A program made the translations under genes and the position numbers. Shown here piece after piece: positions 7,700 through 14,706 of a DNA stretch of 24,667 nucleotides; the stretch's first letter is position 1; each line of letters opens with the position of its first letter. The stretch is taken from contig JBFWUM010000054.1 in the NCBI GenBank assembly GCA_050247255.1, positions 1-24,667 of the forward strand, given 5' to 3'. The notes under the pieces are model-generated. The model worked only from the letters and a program-made list of their open reading frames with translations, was not told where the DNA came from and ran no database searches. The stretch is from JBFWUM01 sp050247255 (GTDB lineage Bacteria > Acidobacteriota > Vicinamibacteria > Vicinamibacterales > UBA2999).

Positions 7700-8582
7700 C
7701 CTCGTCAAGAGGTTTGGGGCGGTGACGGCCGTGGACGGCGTGTCGTTCGACGTCAACCGCGGCGAGATCTTCGGCGTCATCGGCCCCGACGGCGCCGGCA
7801 AGACGACCCTGTTCCGCATGCTGGTCACGCTGCTCGTGCCTGACGAGGGCAAGGCGACCGTCCTTGGCCTCGACGTCGTGCGCGACCTGTGGCAGATTCG
7901 CCGGCGCGTCGGCTACATGCCCGGGCGGTTCTCGCTCTATCCCGACCTGAGCGTCGAGGAGAACGTTCGCTTCTTCGCGTCGGTCTTCGGCACCACGCTC
8001 GAGCGCGAGTACGAGCAGATCGCGCCGATCTACCGCCAGCTCGAACCCTTTCGCGATCGCCGCGCGGGCGCGCTCTCGGGCGGCATGAAGCAGAAGCTCG
8101 CGCTCTGCTGCGCGCTCGTGCACCGGCCGGAGGTGCTGTTCCTCGACGAGCCGACCACCGGCGTCGATGCCGTCTCGCGCCGCGAGTTCTGGGACCTGCT
8201 CCATCGCCTGCAGCAGGATGGGCTGACGATGGTCGTGTCGACGCCGTACATGGACGAGGCGAGCCGCTGCGATCGGGTGGCGCTGATGCAGGGCGGCCGA
8301 ATCATCGGCCTCGACACGCCGGCGGCCGTCGCGCAGTCGTTCGGCCGGCCGCTCTACGGCGTTCGCGTGGCCAACCGCTACGAAGGGCTGCTCGCACTGC
8401 GCCGATTTCCGCACGCCCACAGTGTCTTCCCGTTTGGCGATGTCCTCCACTACACCGATGCGCGTCCCGGCCTGGCCGCAGGCACGCTGCAGTCCGAGCT
8501 GCGAACGCTGCTTGGTGCGGACGCCACCGTTGAAACGCTCGCGCCGACGGTCGAAGACGTGTTCATGGCAAGGATGCAATGA
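7674..8582 (+). CDS. ABC transporter ATPase 1 (YbhF N-half-like)
   Basis: An ATPase of 302 residues with Walker A GPDGAGKT (37-44), signature LSGGMKQ (134-140) and Walker B LFLDE (155-159). The switch-loop histidine is replaced by Pro (P191 in VVSTPYMDEA). A C-terminal extension of about 70 residues follows the nucleotide-binding domain. In E. coli YbhF two such domains are fused; here they are separate genes. The start is ATG 7674, 26 nt inside the HlyD gene, giving MSTSLTASNLVKRFG. Only a weak ribosome site is visible, so coupling to HlyD translation is likely. Confidence 0.93.
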   Translation: MSTSLTASNLVKRFGAVTAVDGVSFDVNRGEIFGVIGPDGAGKTTLFRMLVTLLVPDEGKATVLGLDVVRDLWQIRRRVGYMPGRFSLYPDLSVEENVRFFASVFGTTLEREYEQIAPIYRQLEPFRDRRAGALSGGMKQKLALCCALVHRPEVLFLDEPTTGVDAVSRREFWDLLHRLQQDGLTMVVSTPYMDEASRCDRVALMQGGRIIGLDTPAAVAQSFGRPLYGVRVANRYEGLLALRRFPHAHSVFPFGDVLHYTDARPGLAAGTLQSELRTLLGADATVETLAPTVEDVFMARMQ

Positions 8583-9298
8583 CTGCCGCAATCGACGCCG
8601 TGGACCTCACTCGAACGTTCGGTGACTTCACCGCGGTCGATCGCATTGCCTTCGACGTGCGTCCCGGCGAGGTGTTCGGCTTTCTCGGCGCCAATGGCGC
8701 GGGCAAGACGACCGCCATCCGGATGCTGACCGGCCTGCTGACGCCGAGCGGCGGTCGCGCGACCGTGGCCGGCCACGACGTCTACACCGGCAGCGAAGCC
8801 ATCAAGCGCAGCATCGGCTACATGAGCCAGCGCTTCTCGCTCTACGACGACCTCTCGGCGCGGGAGAACATGCGCCTCTACGGCGGGATCTACGACCTGT
8901 CACGGGCCGATATCCGCGCCCGCACGTCCGAGCTGATGGGGCGCCTTCGCCTCGAGCACGTCGCCGACACGCCGGTGCGCGAGCTGCCGCTCGGGTGGCG
9001 CCAGAAGATCGCCTTCTCCACCGCCGTGCTGCACCGCCCGGCCATCGTCTTTCTCGACGAGCCGACGGGCGGGGTCGACCCGATCACCCGCCGGCAGTTC
9101 TGGGAACTGATCTACGAAGTCGCTGCCGCCGGTACCACGGTGCTGGTGACGACCCACTACATGGACGAGGCGGAGTATTGCGACCGCGTGTCGATCATGG
9201 TGGCCGGCCGCATTGCCGCCATGGGGACGCCGGCGGAGCTGAAGGTACAATCCGGCGCCCCGTCGATCGACGACCTGTTCGTGAGGCTCGCCCGGTGA
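8579..9298 (+). CDS. ABC transporter ATPase 2 (YbhF C-half-like)
   Basis: An ATPase of 239 residues with Walker A GANGAGKT (37-44), Walker B VFLDE (157-161) and a canonical switch histidine (H193 in VTTHYMDEAE). Its signature motif is degenerate, LPLGWRQ (136-142) instead of LSGGQ. It complements ATPase 1, which has a good signature but no switch histidine, so a heterodimer would have one consensus and one degenerate ATP site. The ATG overlaps the previous stop as ATGA. Confidence 0.94.
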   Translation: MTAAIDAVDLTRTFGDFTAVDRIAFDVRPGEVFGFLGANGAGKTTAIRMLTGLLTPSGGRATVAGHDVYTGSEAIKRSIGYMSQRFSLYDDLSARENMRLYGGIYDLSRADIRARTSELMGRLRLEHVADTPVRELPLGWRQKIAFSTAVLHRPAIVFLDEPTGGVDPITRRQFWELIYEVAAAGTTVLVTTHYMDEAEYCDRVSIMVAGRIAAMGTPAELKVQSGAPSIDDLFVRLAR

Positions 9299-10398
9299 GC
9301 GCCTTCCTGGGGCTGCTGCGGAAGGAGCTGTATCACCTGCGGCGCGATCGCCGGACCCTGGCGGTGATCATCGCCATGCCGGTGCTGCAGGTCGTCATCT
9401 TCGGCTATGCCATCCGCACGGATGTCGATCGCGTCCGCCTGGCGATCGTCGATCCGAAGCCGGACGCCGCCACACTGGCCTTGCGCGGACGCTTCGATGC
9501 CGCCGGCGTCTTCGAGACGCGCGCGGTCCTGCAGCGGAGCGCCGACGTCGATCGCCTGTTCCAGACCGGCGAGGTGCAGCAGGCCATCGTGTTCGAGCCC
9601 GGGTTCGGCGACGACCTCGGGTCGGGCACGCCGGCGCCGCTGCTGGTGATCACCGACGGCACCGAGCCGAACATCGCCAGCCTGGCGCAGTCGTACGCCC
9701 AGTTCGTCATCCGCGACTACGAGCGGCAGCTGGCGCCCCCCGGCGCCGCCGCCGGCATCGTCGCCACCTCGCGCATGCGGTTCAATCCCACGCGCGAGAG
9801 CTCGGACCTGTTCGTCCCAGGGCTGATGGCGTTCGTGCTGACGGTGATTTCGTCGCTGATGACGGCCATCTCGCTGGCCCGCGAAAAGGAAATGGGCACG
9901 CTCGAAGCCATGCTCGTGTCGCCGCTCCAGCCGGCGGCGATCATCGCCGGCAAGGTGCTGCCGTACCTCGGCATCGGGTTCATCGCGGCGGTCGGGGTCA
10001 TTGTCGAGGGCACGCTCGTCTTCGACGTGCCGCTGCGCGGCAGCGTGGCGCTGCTGCTGGGCGAGGCGCTGCTCTTCATCCTCGCCTCGCTCGCCCTGGG
10101 CGTGCTCATCTCTTCCCGCACCTCCTCGCAGCGCGTGGCGACGATGGCGGCGCTGCTGGGGACCATGCTGCCCAACGTGATGCTGTCCGGCTTCGTGTTC
10201 CCGGTCGAGAGCATGCCGTGGCCGCTGCGGGCGATTTCCAACATCATCGCCGGCCGGTGGTTCGTGGAGATCGCCCGCGGCATCATGCTGAAGGGGGTCG
10301 GCCTCGAATACCTGTGGCAGGAGACGCTGATCCTCGCGGCGATGGCGTTCGTGCTGCTCGCGGCGAGCGTGCGCTCGTTCAAGCCGAGGCTGGGGTAG
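9295..10398 (+). CDS. ABC-2 type permease (YbhS/YhhJ-like)
   Basis: A permease of 367 residues. TM1 is near the N-terminus (TLAVIIAMPVLQVVIFGYAI), followed by a periplasmic domain of about 150 residues and five further helices starting at VPGLMAFVLTVISSLMTAISLA. The motif AREKEMGTLEAMLVSPLQP is the typical cytoplasmic coupling segment of the family. The GTG start at 9295 overlaps the ATPase 2 stop (GTGA). It is a paralogue of the next gene, and the two probably form the membrane heterodimer. Confidence 0.92.
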   Translation: MSAFLGLLRKELYHLRRDRRTLAVIIAMPVLQVVIFGYAIRTDVDRVRLAIVDPKPDAATLALRGRFDAAGVFETRAVLQRSADVDRLFQTGEVQQAIVFEPGFGDDLGSGTPAPLLVITDGTEPNIASLAQSYAQFVIRDYERQLAPPGAAAGIVATSRMRFNPTRESSDLFVPGLMAFVLTVISSLMTAISLAREKEMGTLEAMLVSPLQPAAIIAGKVLPYLGIGFIAAVGVIVEGTLVFDVPLRGSVALLLGEALLFILASLALGVLISSRTSSQRVATMAALLGTMLPNVMLSGFVFPVESMPWPLRAISNIIAGRWFVEIARGIMLKGVGLEYLWQETLILAAMAFVLLAASVRSFKPRLG

Positions 10399-10402
10399 GG
10401 CG

Positions 10403-11542
10403 GTGCGGCGCATCTTCTACCTCGCCCAGGCCGAGTTCCTCCACGTCCTTCGCGACAAGGCGACGCTGGCGCAGGCGCTGGTCGTGCCGGTCGTGCAGCT
10501 GCTGATCCTGTCGAACGCCGCGACGTTCGAGGTGGCCAACACCCCGGCGTGGATCGTCGACCTCGATCGCAGCGTGCTGTCGCGCGGGCTGGTCAGCCGG
10601 ATGGGCGCCTCGGAGCACTTCGAGATCATCGGCGACGCGCCGTCGATGGCCCAGGCGGGGGAGGCGATGCTGGCGGGCGAGGCGACGCTGGTGCTGACGA
10701 TTCCGCGCGGGTTCGAGGAGGATCTCGTCGAAACGCGGCGCGCGCGCGTCGAGATCGCCGTCAACGCCGAGAAGGGCGCCGCCGCCGGCATCGTGCAGTC
10801 GTACGCCGCGCGCATCCTGAACGACTATTCCCGCGAGGTGTTGCCGCCTGCCCGCCGAAGCCTTGGCGGAGGCGGGTGGGGCGCACCTTCACGGGGTGCC
10901 GCCATCGACATCCGCCAGCGCGCCCGCTACAACCCGACGTTGAACTACGCGCACTACATGGTGCCCGGCATTCTCGTCGGGCTGATCACCATCATCGGCA
11001 CGCTGCTGACGTCCCAGAACATCGCCCGCGAGAAGGAGCTCGGCACGCTCGAGCAGCTGAACGTGACGCCGATTACCCGCGGCCAGTTCATCGCCGGCAA
11101 GCTCCTGCCGTTCTGGGGACTGGCGCTGGTCGAGCTCGGCATCGGCCTGGCCGTCGGCGTGCTCGTGTTCGACATCCCGGTGCGCGGCAACCCGCTGCTG
11201 CTCTTTGCCGCGGCCGCCGTCTACATGACCGTGGTGCTCGGCGTCGGCCTCTGGATCTCGACGCTGGTCCACACCCAGCAGCAGGCGATGTTCGTCTCGT
11301 TCTTCATCATCGTCATCTACCTGCTGATGAGCGGGCTGTTCACGCCGATCGACAGCATGGAGCCGTGGGTGCAGGACGTGACGCTGGCCAACCCCGTGCG
11401 CCACTTCGTGCAGATCTCGAGGGCGATCCTGATCAAGGGCGCCGGCATCGAAGAGATCGTCCAGCCGTTGCTCGTCCTCGCCCTCATGGGCGCAGCAGCC
11501 CTGACGTTCGCCGTGCGGCAACACCACAAGCGCACGGCCTAA
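10403..11542 (+). CDS. ABC-2 type permease (YbhR-like)
   Basis: A permease of 379 residues with the same six-helix plan and coupling segment (AREKELGTLEQLNVTPITRG). The GTG start at 10403 follows GGGTAGGG. Relative to its paralogue it carries about 13 extra residues in the periplasmic domain (LPPARRSLGGGGWGAPSRGAA), exactly where a GC-rich palindrome lies (10848-10877). It is the last gene of the efflux operon; hairpin element B follows 8 nt after the stop. Confidence 0.92.
   Translation: MRRIFYLAQAEFLHVLRDKATLAQALVVPVVQLLILSNAATFEVANTPAWIVDLDRSVLSRGLVSRMGASEHFEIIGDAPSMAQAGEAMLAGEATLVLTIPRGFEEDLVETRRARVEIAVNAEKGAAAGIVQSYAARILNDYSREVLPPARRSLGGGGWGAPSRGAAIDIRQRARYNPTLNYAHYMVPGILVGLITIIGTLLTSQNIAREKELGTLEQLNVTPITRGQFIAGKLLPFWGLALVELGIGLAVGVLVFDIPVRGNPLLLFAAAAVYMTVVLGVGLWISTLVHTQQQAMFVSFFIIVIYLLMSGLFTPIDSMEPWVQDVTLANPVRHFVQISRAILIKGAGIEEIVQPLLVLALMGAAALTFAVRQHHKRTA
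10848..10877. repeat. In-frame palindromic insert in permease 2
   Basis: GCCCGCC and GGCGGGT arms enclose GCCGAAGC (10854-10861) and GCGGAGGC (10866-10873). The octamers are the same pair seen in the kinase insert (2589-2617). A second small stem (GCACC/GGTGC) follows at about 10881-10900. The encoded Gly/Ser/Arg-rich stretch is missing from the paralogous permease, which supports insertion. Confidence 0.65.
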
Positions 11543-11550
11543 AGAAGAAG

Positions 11551-11650
11551 ATCACAGGAGGAAAGGAGGAAGGAGATTTCTTGTACTTCTTGTACAAAGA
11601 GAACTCCTTTCTCCTTGCCTCCTGTGTACGTACGTGATCAGTGTGAGGCG
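11551..11650. repeat. Intergenic hairpin element B (AGGAGG-type arms)
   Basis: The left arm (11553-11577, CACAGGAGG then AAGGAGGAAGGAG) pairs with the right arm (11602-11626) at 22 of 25 positions. The loop has two TTCTTGTAC units and the palindrome TTGTACAA, as in element A. The 21-bp end shared with element A lies at 11630-11650 in inverse orientation and abuts the stop codon of the DUF2306 gene (11651-11653). The element sits between two convergent genes. Confidence 0.9.
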
Positions 11651-12259
11651 CTACGAGTACGACGCGATGAAGGGCGCCTCGGCCTCCCGCGTGCGGGCGA
11701 TCCACCATTCGGCCCAGGCCAGGTTGGGCACCCAGCTAATCCACGCCACGGCCTGGTAGGCGGGGGTGAAGTCGCCGAGCGCCATCGCCAACAGCGGCAG
11801 CTCGATGCGCAGCATCACCGCCGCGAAGAGCAGGGCGTAGCTCCGCAGCATCCAGGCGCGGTGCGCCGCGATGTCCCACCGCTTGATCGACAGGAATGCC
11901 TGCAGCGTCGTGCCGATCAGCGCCAGGCCGAGCAGGCCGAAGCCGACGTGGGTGAGCCAGCCGCCGAACGAGTAGATCGCCATGTAGACGCCCACCGCGC
12001 CGGTGACCGTCGCCGCCACGACATAGGTGACCCCCGCGCGTCGGTGCCACGCCGGCCGGTTGACGAGCAGCGACCGCCGGAACTGCAGCGCTCCCGTGAG
12101 CATTGCCACGCTGCCGAACAGCGCATGCGGATAAATGCCCCACGGCCGCGCCACGAACGAGTCGAACAGCTGGTCCGGGTACATACCCGGTCCAACGACG
12201 ATGTAGGCAAGCGCGTAGAGCGCGACGAGGAACCCCGATACCAGAACCAGCCAATACAT
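11651..12259 (-). CDS. DUF2306 family membrane protein
   Basis: A protein of 202 residues with about six helices and the family's histidine-bearing pattern (HALFGSVAMLTGALQFR ... PAWHRRAGVTYVV ... AAHRAWMLRSY). DUF2306 proteins are predicted integral membrane proteins of unknown function; the conserved His residues suggest metal or haem binding, but this is not established. The ATG at 12259 is chosen because the helix starts immediately after it (MYWLVLVSGF). No Shine-Dalgarno is visible. The gene is bracketed by two copies of the same hairpin family, B and C. Confidence 0.85.
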   Translation of the reverse strand: MYWLVLVSGFLVALYALAYIVVGPGMYPDQLFDSFVARPWGIYPHALFGSVAMLTGALQFRRSLLVNRPAWHRRAGVTYVVAATVTGAVGVYMAIYSFGGWLTHVGFGLLGLALIGTTLQAFLSIKRWDIAAHRAWMLRSYALLFAAVMLRIELPLLAMALGDFTPAYQAVAWISWVPNLAWAEWWIARTREAEAPFIASYS

Positions 12260-12265
12260 ACAGAT

Positions 12266-12339
12266 CACAGGAGAAAGGAGGAAGGAGACTCCCTGATTTT
12301 CGTGGACATAAGAAATACTCCTTTCTCCTTCCTGCTGTG
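12266..12339. repeat. Intergenic hairpin element C (AGGAGG-type arms)
   Basis: The left arm at 12266-12288 and the right arm at 12317-12339 pair at 19 of 23 positions. The left side (from AGATCACAGGAG) matches the left side of element B in the same orientation apart from one missing base and a diverged end. It starts 4 nt before the DUF2306 start codon, so it forms that gene's 5' untranslated region, and it follows the 3' end of the Omp85 gene. The loop is unlike those of A and B and lacks TTGTACAA. Confidence 0.85.
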
Positions 12340-12368
12340 AAGTTGCGTGCGCAGTGGCTGTCGGCTGT

Positions 12369-13676
12369 CTAAAAGGTGACACCCAACCCGAAGTGCACTC
12401 TCGGTTTCCCGTGCTCGGGCCAGGCGATGGCCAGATCGCCGATGATCGGGCCTCCGCCGAAATAGATGCCACCGCCGGCCCCGCGATCGAAGCGGCGGCC
12501 GCGCAGGCGCTCGCCGGCATTCCATGTCGTGCCGGCGTCGACGAAGGCCTGCAGCCCGAAGCGCCCCGTGTTGAGCGGGGAGTTGAGCGGCAGCCGCAGC
12601 TCCGCCGAGGCGACCGCCATGTTGTCGCCGGCCCGGAAGCCGGCGCGGTAGCCGCGCAGCGTCCGGCCGCCGCCGAGCAGCGGCTGCTCCAGGCGGGGGA
12701 GCGCACGGTTAGCGGTCTGCGCCTCCGCGCGCAAGGCAACCACCATCGAACCGCCGACGCCGACGTAGCCGCGCAGGTCGGTGCGCGCAACCATCGCCGC
12801 GCGTGGCAGCGCACGCGCCGACAGGCGCTCAATGCCGAAAGCGGCGTACGCCGCGTTGCGCGGGAACGACGGGTCGATCCGCGTGTCGATGGCGATGTCG
12901 GCGCCGATCGCCGTGTGCCGGTCACGCTCGTCACCATCGTCCACGCGCGCCGTGCGGCCGCCGCCGCCGGCGCGGAGCCACGAGGTGAGCGCGCGCTCGC
13001 CGCGCGCGCGCAACTCGAGCCGCCGATCGGAAACCTGGTAGTGCGGGTTGACGCGGCGGGTGAGCGAGCCATCGACCCGGACCGTCGTCAACGGGCCGCG
13101 CGTGAACCGGCGCTCGAACTCCACGCCGGCGCGCCGCTCGCCGCCCCAGGTGAGCGGCACGCTGATCCGAGAGCGCGGGCCAAGTGGATCGATGAACGCC
13201 ATGCGCGCGCCGTAGGTGAAGCCGTAACCGTCGGCGTAGCCAAGCACCGGCGACCACATGCTGGCTGCTCGCATGCGCCGCATCGGCCCCGGTGTTCCCA
13301 CCACGTCGGGCGCCGCCCCGGGCAGTTCGTCGACGACGACGATGACGAGGATCTGCGTCGGATCGGCAATCGAGGCAAATCGCCGCAGCACGTCGACGCC
13401 CGAGAACCGGCCCGATGCATCCAGCCGTTCCCGCGCCCCGGCGAGCTCGGTCTCGCTCGCACCGCCGCCGGCCACCAGGCCGGCAATGGCGAGCACATCC
13501 GCATCCGGCGTCGTGTGGTTGCCGTGGATCCGGACTTCGACGATGCGCTCAACCGCCTGCGCGGCCACGGAGGGCACGGAGACGAATTGGCCACAAAGGG
13601 CACAAAGAACACAAAGAAGGTTCCAGGACGATGCGGATAATTCCTTGTGATCTTTGTGGTCTTTGTGGCTAACCAA
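12369..13676 (-). CDS. Omp85/BamA-like outer-membrane protein with one POTRA domain
   Basis: About 435 residues from the TTG chosen here. A POTRA-like domain (VEVRIHGNHTTPDADVL ... FSGVDVLRRF ... ILVIVVVDE) precedes a C-terminal beta-barrel with the family hallmark LLGGGRTLRGYRAGF and the strand AVASAELRLPL, ending in Phe. It should insert in the outer membrane and assist protein or lipid translocation; with a single POTRA it is shorter than BamA. The start is uncertain. In-frame options are TTG 13676, ATG 13757 (overlapping the previous gene by 65 nt) or GTGs further in, which would remove the signal peptide. From TTG 13676 the N-terminus is basic (SHKDHKDHK), then LLCVLCALCG and SVAAQA, a plausible signal peptide. 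All of it is encoded by hairpin element D. Confidence 0.82.
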   Translation of the reverse strand: MVSHKDHKDHKELSASSWNLLCVLCALCGQFVSVPSVAAQAVERIVEVRIHGNHTTPDADVLAIAGLVAGGGASETELAGARERLDASGRFSGVDVLRRFASIADPTQILVIVVVDELPGAAPDVVGTPGPMRRMRAASMWSPVLGYADGYGFTYGARMAFIDPLGPRSRISVPLTWGGERRAGVEFERRFTRGPLTTVRVDGSLTRRVNPHYQVSDRRLELRARGERALTSWLRAGGGGRTARVDDGDERDRHTAIGADIAIDTRIDPSFPRNAAYAAFGIERLSARALPRAAMVARTDLRGYVGVGGSMVVALRAEAQTANRALPRLEQPLLGGGRTLRGYRAGFRAGDNMAVASAELRLPLNSPLNTGRFGLQAFVDAGTTWNAGERLRGRRFDRGAGGGIYFGGGPIIGDLAIAWPEHGKPRVHFGLGVTF

Positions 13677-13693
13677 CTTTGTGTCTCGGTGGC
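13563..13693. repeat. Nested hairpin element D (period-9 arms) coding a signal peptide
   Basis: The inner arms at 13590-13616 (CACAAAGGG, CACAAAGAA, CACAAAG) and 13643-13669 pair at 23 of 27 positions. Outside them CCACGGAGGGCACGGAGAC (13565-13583) partly pairs with GTGTCTCGGTGGC (13681-13693). On the minus strand the element begins right after the stop of the 13693-14604 gene and is open in the frame of the Omp85 gene. One arm reads S-H-K-D-H-K-D-H-K, the other L-C-V-L-C-A-L-C-G. Confidence 0.85.
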
Positions 13694-14604
13694 TACCGGA
13701 TCCGGGCCCCGGTGACCGCTTCTTTGTGGTCGCGGTAGCGCACGTCGTAGCGCGCATCGAAGGTGCCCATGGCGAGCGTCATGGCGAATCGCATGTCGAT
13801 GCGATCCGGCAGCCAGACGCCGGGAAACGGCTGGCCCATCCGCATGGTCGCGGAGATGTCGTCCATGCGGGCCAGGGAACGGCCGGGCAGGAAGTCGAAG
13901 TCGATGTTGCGGAAGTCGTACTGCAGGATCTGACGCTCGGCCGGCTCGACCCAGAGCGTGACGAGCGAGACCTTGTTCATCGCCCTGTTCATGCGGACCT
14001 CGCCGGCGCCGCGGGCCTTGTCGTCGCCGAAGAGGCGCTGCGGATAGTACTCGATGCGGAGGACCTCGCGACCGAGCAGCTGCTCGCGGCCGACGAGGGC
14101 GTAGCGTCCCGGCTCGAACTTGAACTTGAGGAAGTACGCCGACGACACGAACCGCGGCTGGTTGCCGGGATCGACGAGATCGTTCAGCCCCGCATCGCCC
14201 CCGTCAGCTTCGGCGCGGCGTTGCCCGGCGCGCTCCTCCCGCTGCTGCTCCTCACGGATCCAGCGATCCTCGGCGCGACGCCGATCTTCCTCGCCAATCG
14301 CGACGCCGTCGGCGCGTATCGGGCTGCGCACGAACACGCCGTCCTCGCGCAGGAACCAGTCGTACTCGCGCGCGAAGCCGTAGAGCCGGCGGCCGTTGGG
14401 ACCGGTGAGCCGGAACGTCTCGTCTTCCGAGAGGGTGTACTGCTGGAGCTTCTTCCAGTTTTCATCGCGCCGCGCCAGGACCTCGGCCATGAAGGTATCG
14501 AGGTCCGATTGGGCGGATGCACCAGACGCCAGGAGCAGTATCAGCAGGGCGACAGCGCGCGGCATGCGCCATTTGGACGAACGCTTGAGACGCGAAGTTC
14601 TCAT
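13693..14604 (-). CDS. Secreted protein of unknown function
   Basis: A protein of 303 residues from ATG 14604. A signal peptide is clear (MPRAVALLILLLASGASAQS, beginning at an alternative ATG 14565). The mature part has a charged region (EEDRRRAEDRWIREEQQREERAGQRR, about 110-136) and a likely beta-rich C-terminal half (FVSSAYFLKFKFEPGRY ... VSLVTLWVEPAERQILQYDF) that recalls LolA/outer-membrane-lipoprotein-sorting folds; that similarity is only impressionistic. It lies upstream of and codirectional with the Omp85 gene, so both may act at the outer membrane. A perfect palindrome (14640-14657) lies 36 bp upstream. Confidence 0.78.
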   Translation of the reverse strand: MRTSRLKRSSKWRMPRAVALLILLLASGASAQSDLDTFMAEVLARRDENWKKLQQYTLSEDETFRLTGPNGRRLYGFAREYDWFLREDGVFVRSPIRADGVAIGEEDRRRAEDRWIREEQQREERAGQRRAEADGGDAGLNDLVDPGNQPRFVSSAYFLKFKFEPGRYALVGREQLLGREVLRIEYYPQRLFGDDKARGAGEVRMNRAMNKVSLVTLWVEPAERQILQYDFRNIDFDFLPGRSLARMDDISATMRMGQPFPGVWLPDRIDMRFAMTLAMGTFDARYDVRYRDHKEAVTGARIR

Positions 14605-14639
14605 CCCGGGTGCCCGAGCTACCCACCGACCCCAGCCGT

Positions 14640-14657
14640 TAGGTAAACCGTTACCTA
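14640..14657. promoter_or_regulatory. Palindromic operator candidate
   Basis: TAGGTAA, spacer ACCG, then TTACCTA form a perfect 7-bp inverted repeat upstream of the minus-strand gene starting at 14604. It is AT-richer than its surroundings and could be a repressor site. No regulator gene is adjacent, so the partner is unknown. Confidence 0.4.
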
Positions 14658-14680
14658 CCACGCCAAAAACCTAAGGATTT

Positions 14681-14706
14681 CCTCGGTGTCTCGGTGTCTC
14701 GGTGGT
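14681..14706 (+). repeat. Solitary arm E of the element-A family
   Basis: CCTCGGTGTCTCGGTGTCTC followed by GGTGGT matches the right arm of element A at all but two positions. No complementary left arm is found within about 100 bp on either side, so this is a half element or the remnant of one. Confidence 0.75.

Noticed and set aside
11551..12339. Composite transposon around the DUF2306 gene
   Set aside because: No transposase, no target-site duplication visible, and the flanking elements are only about 75-100 bp; kept as a finding about bracketing only.
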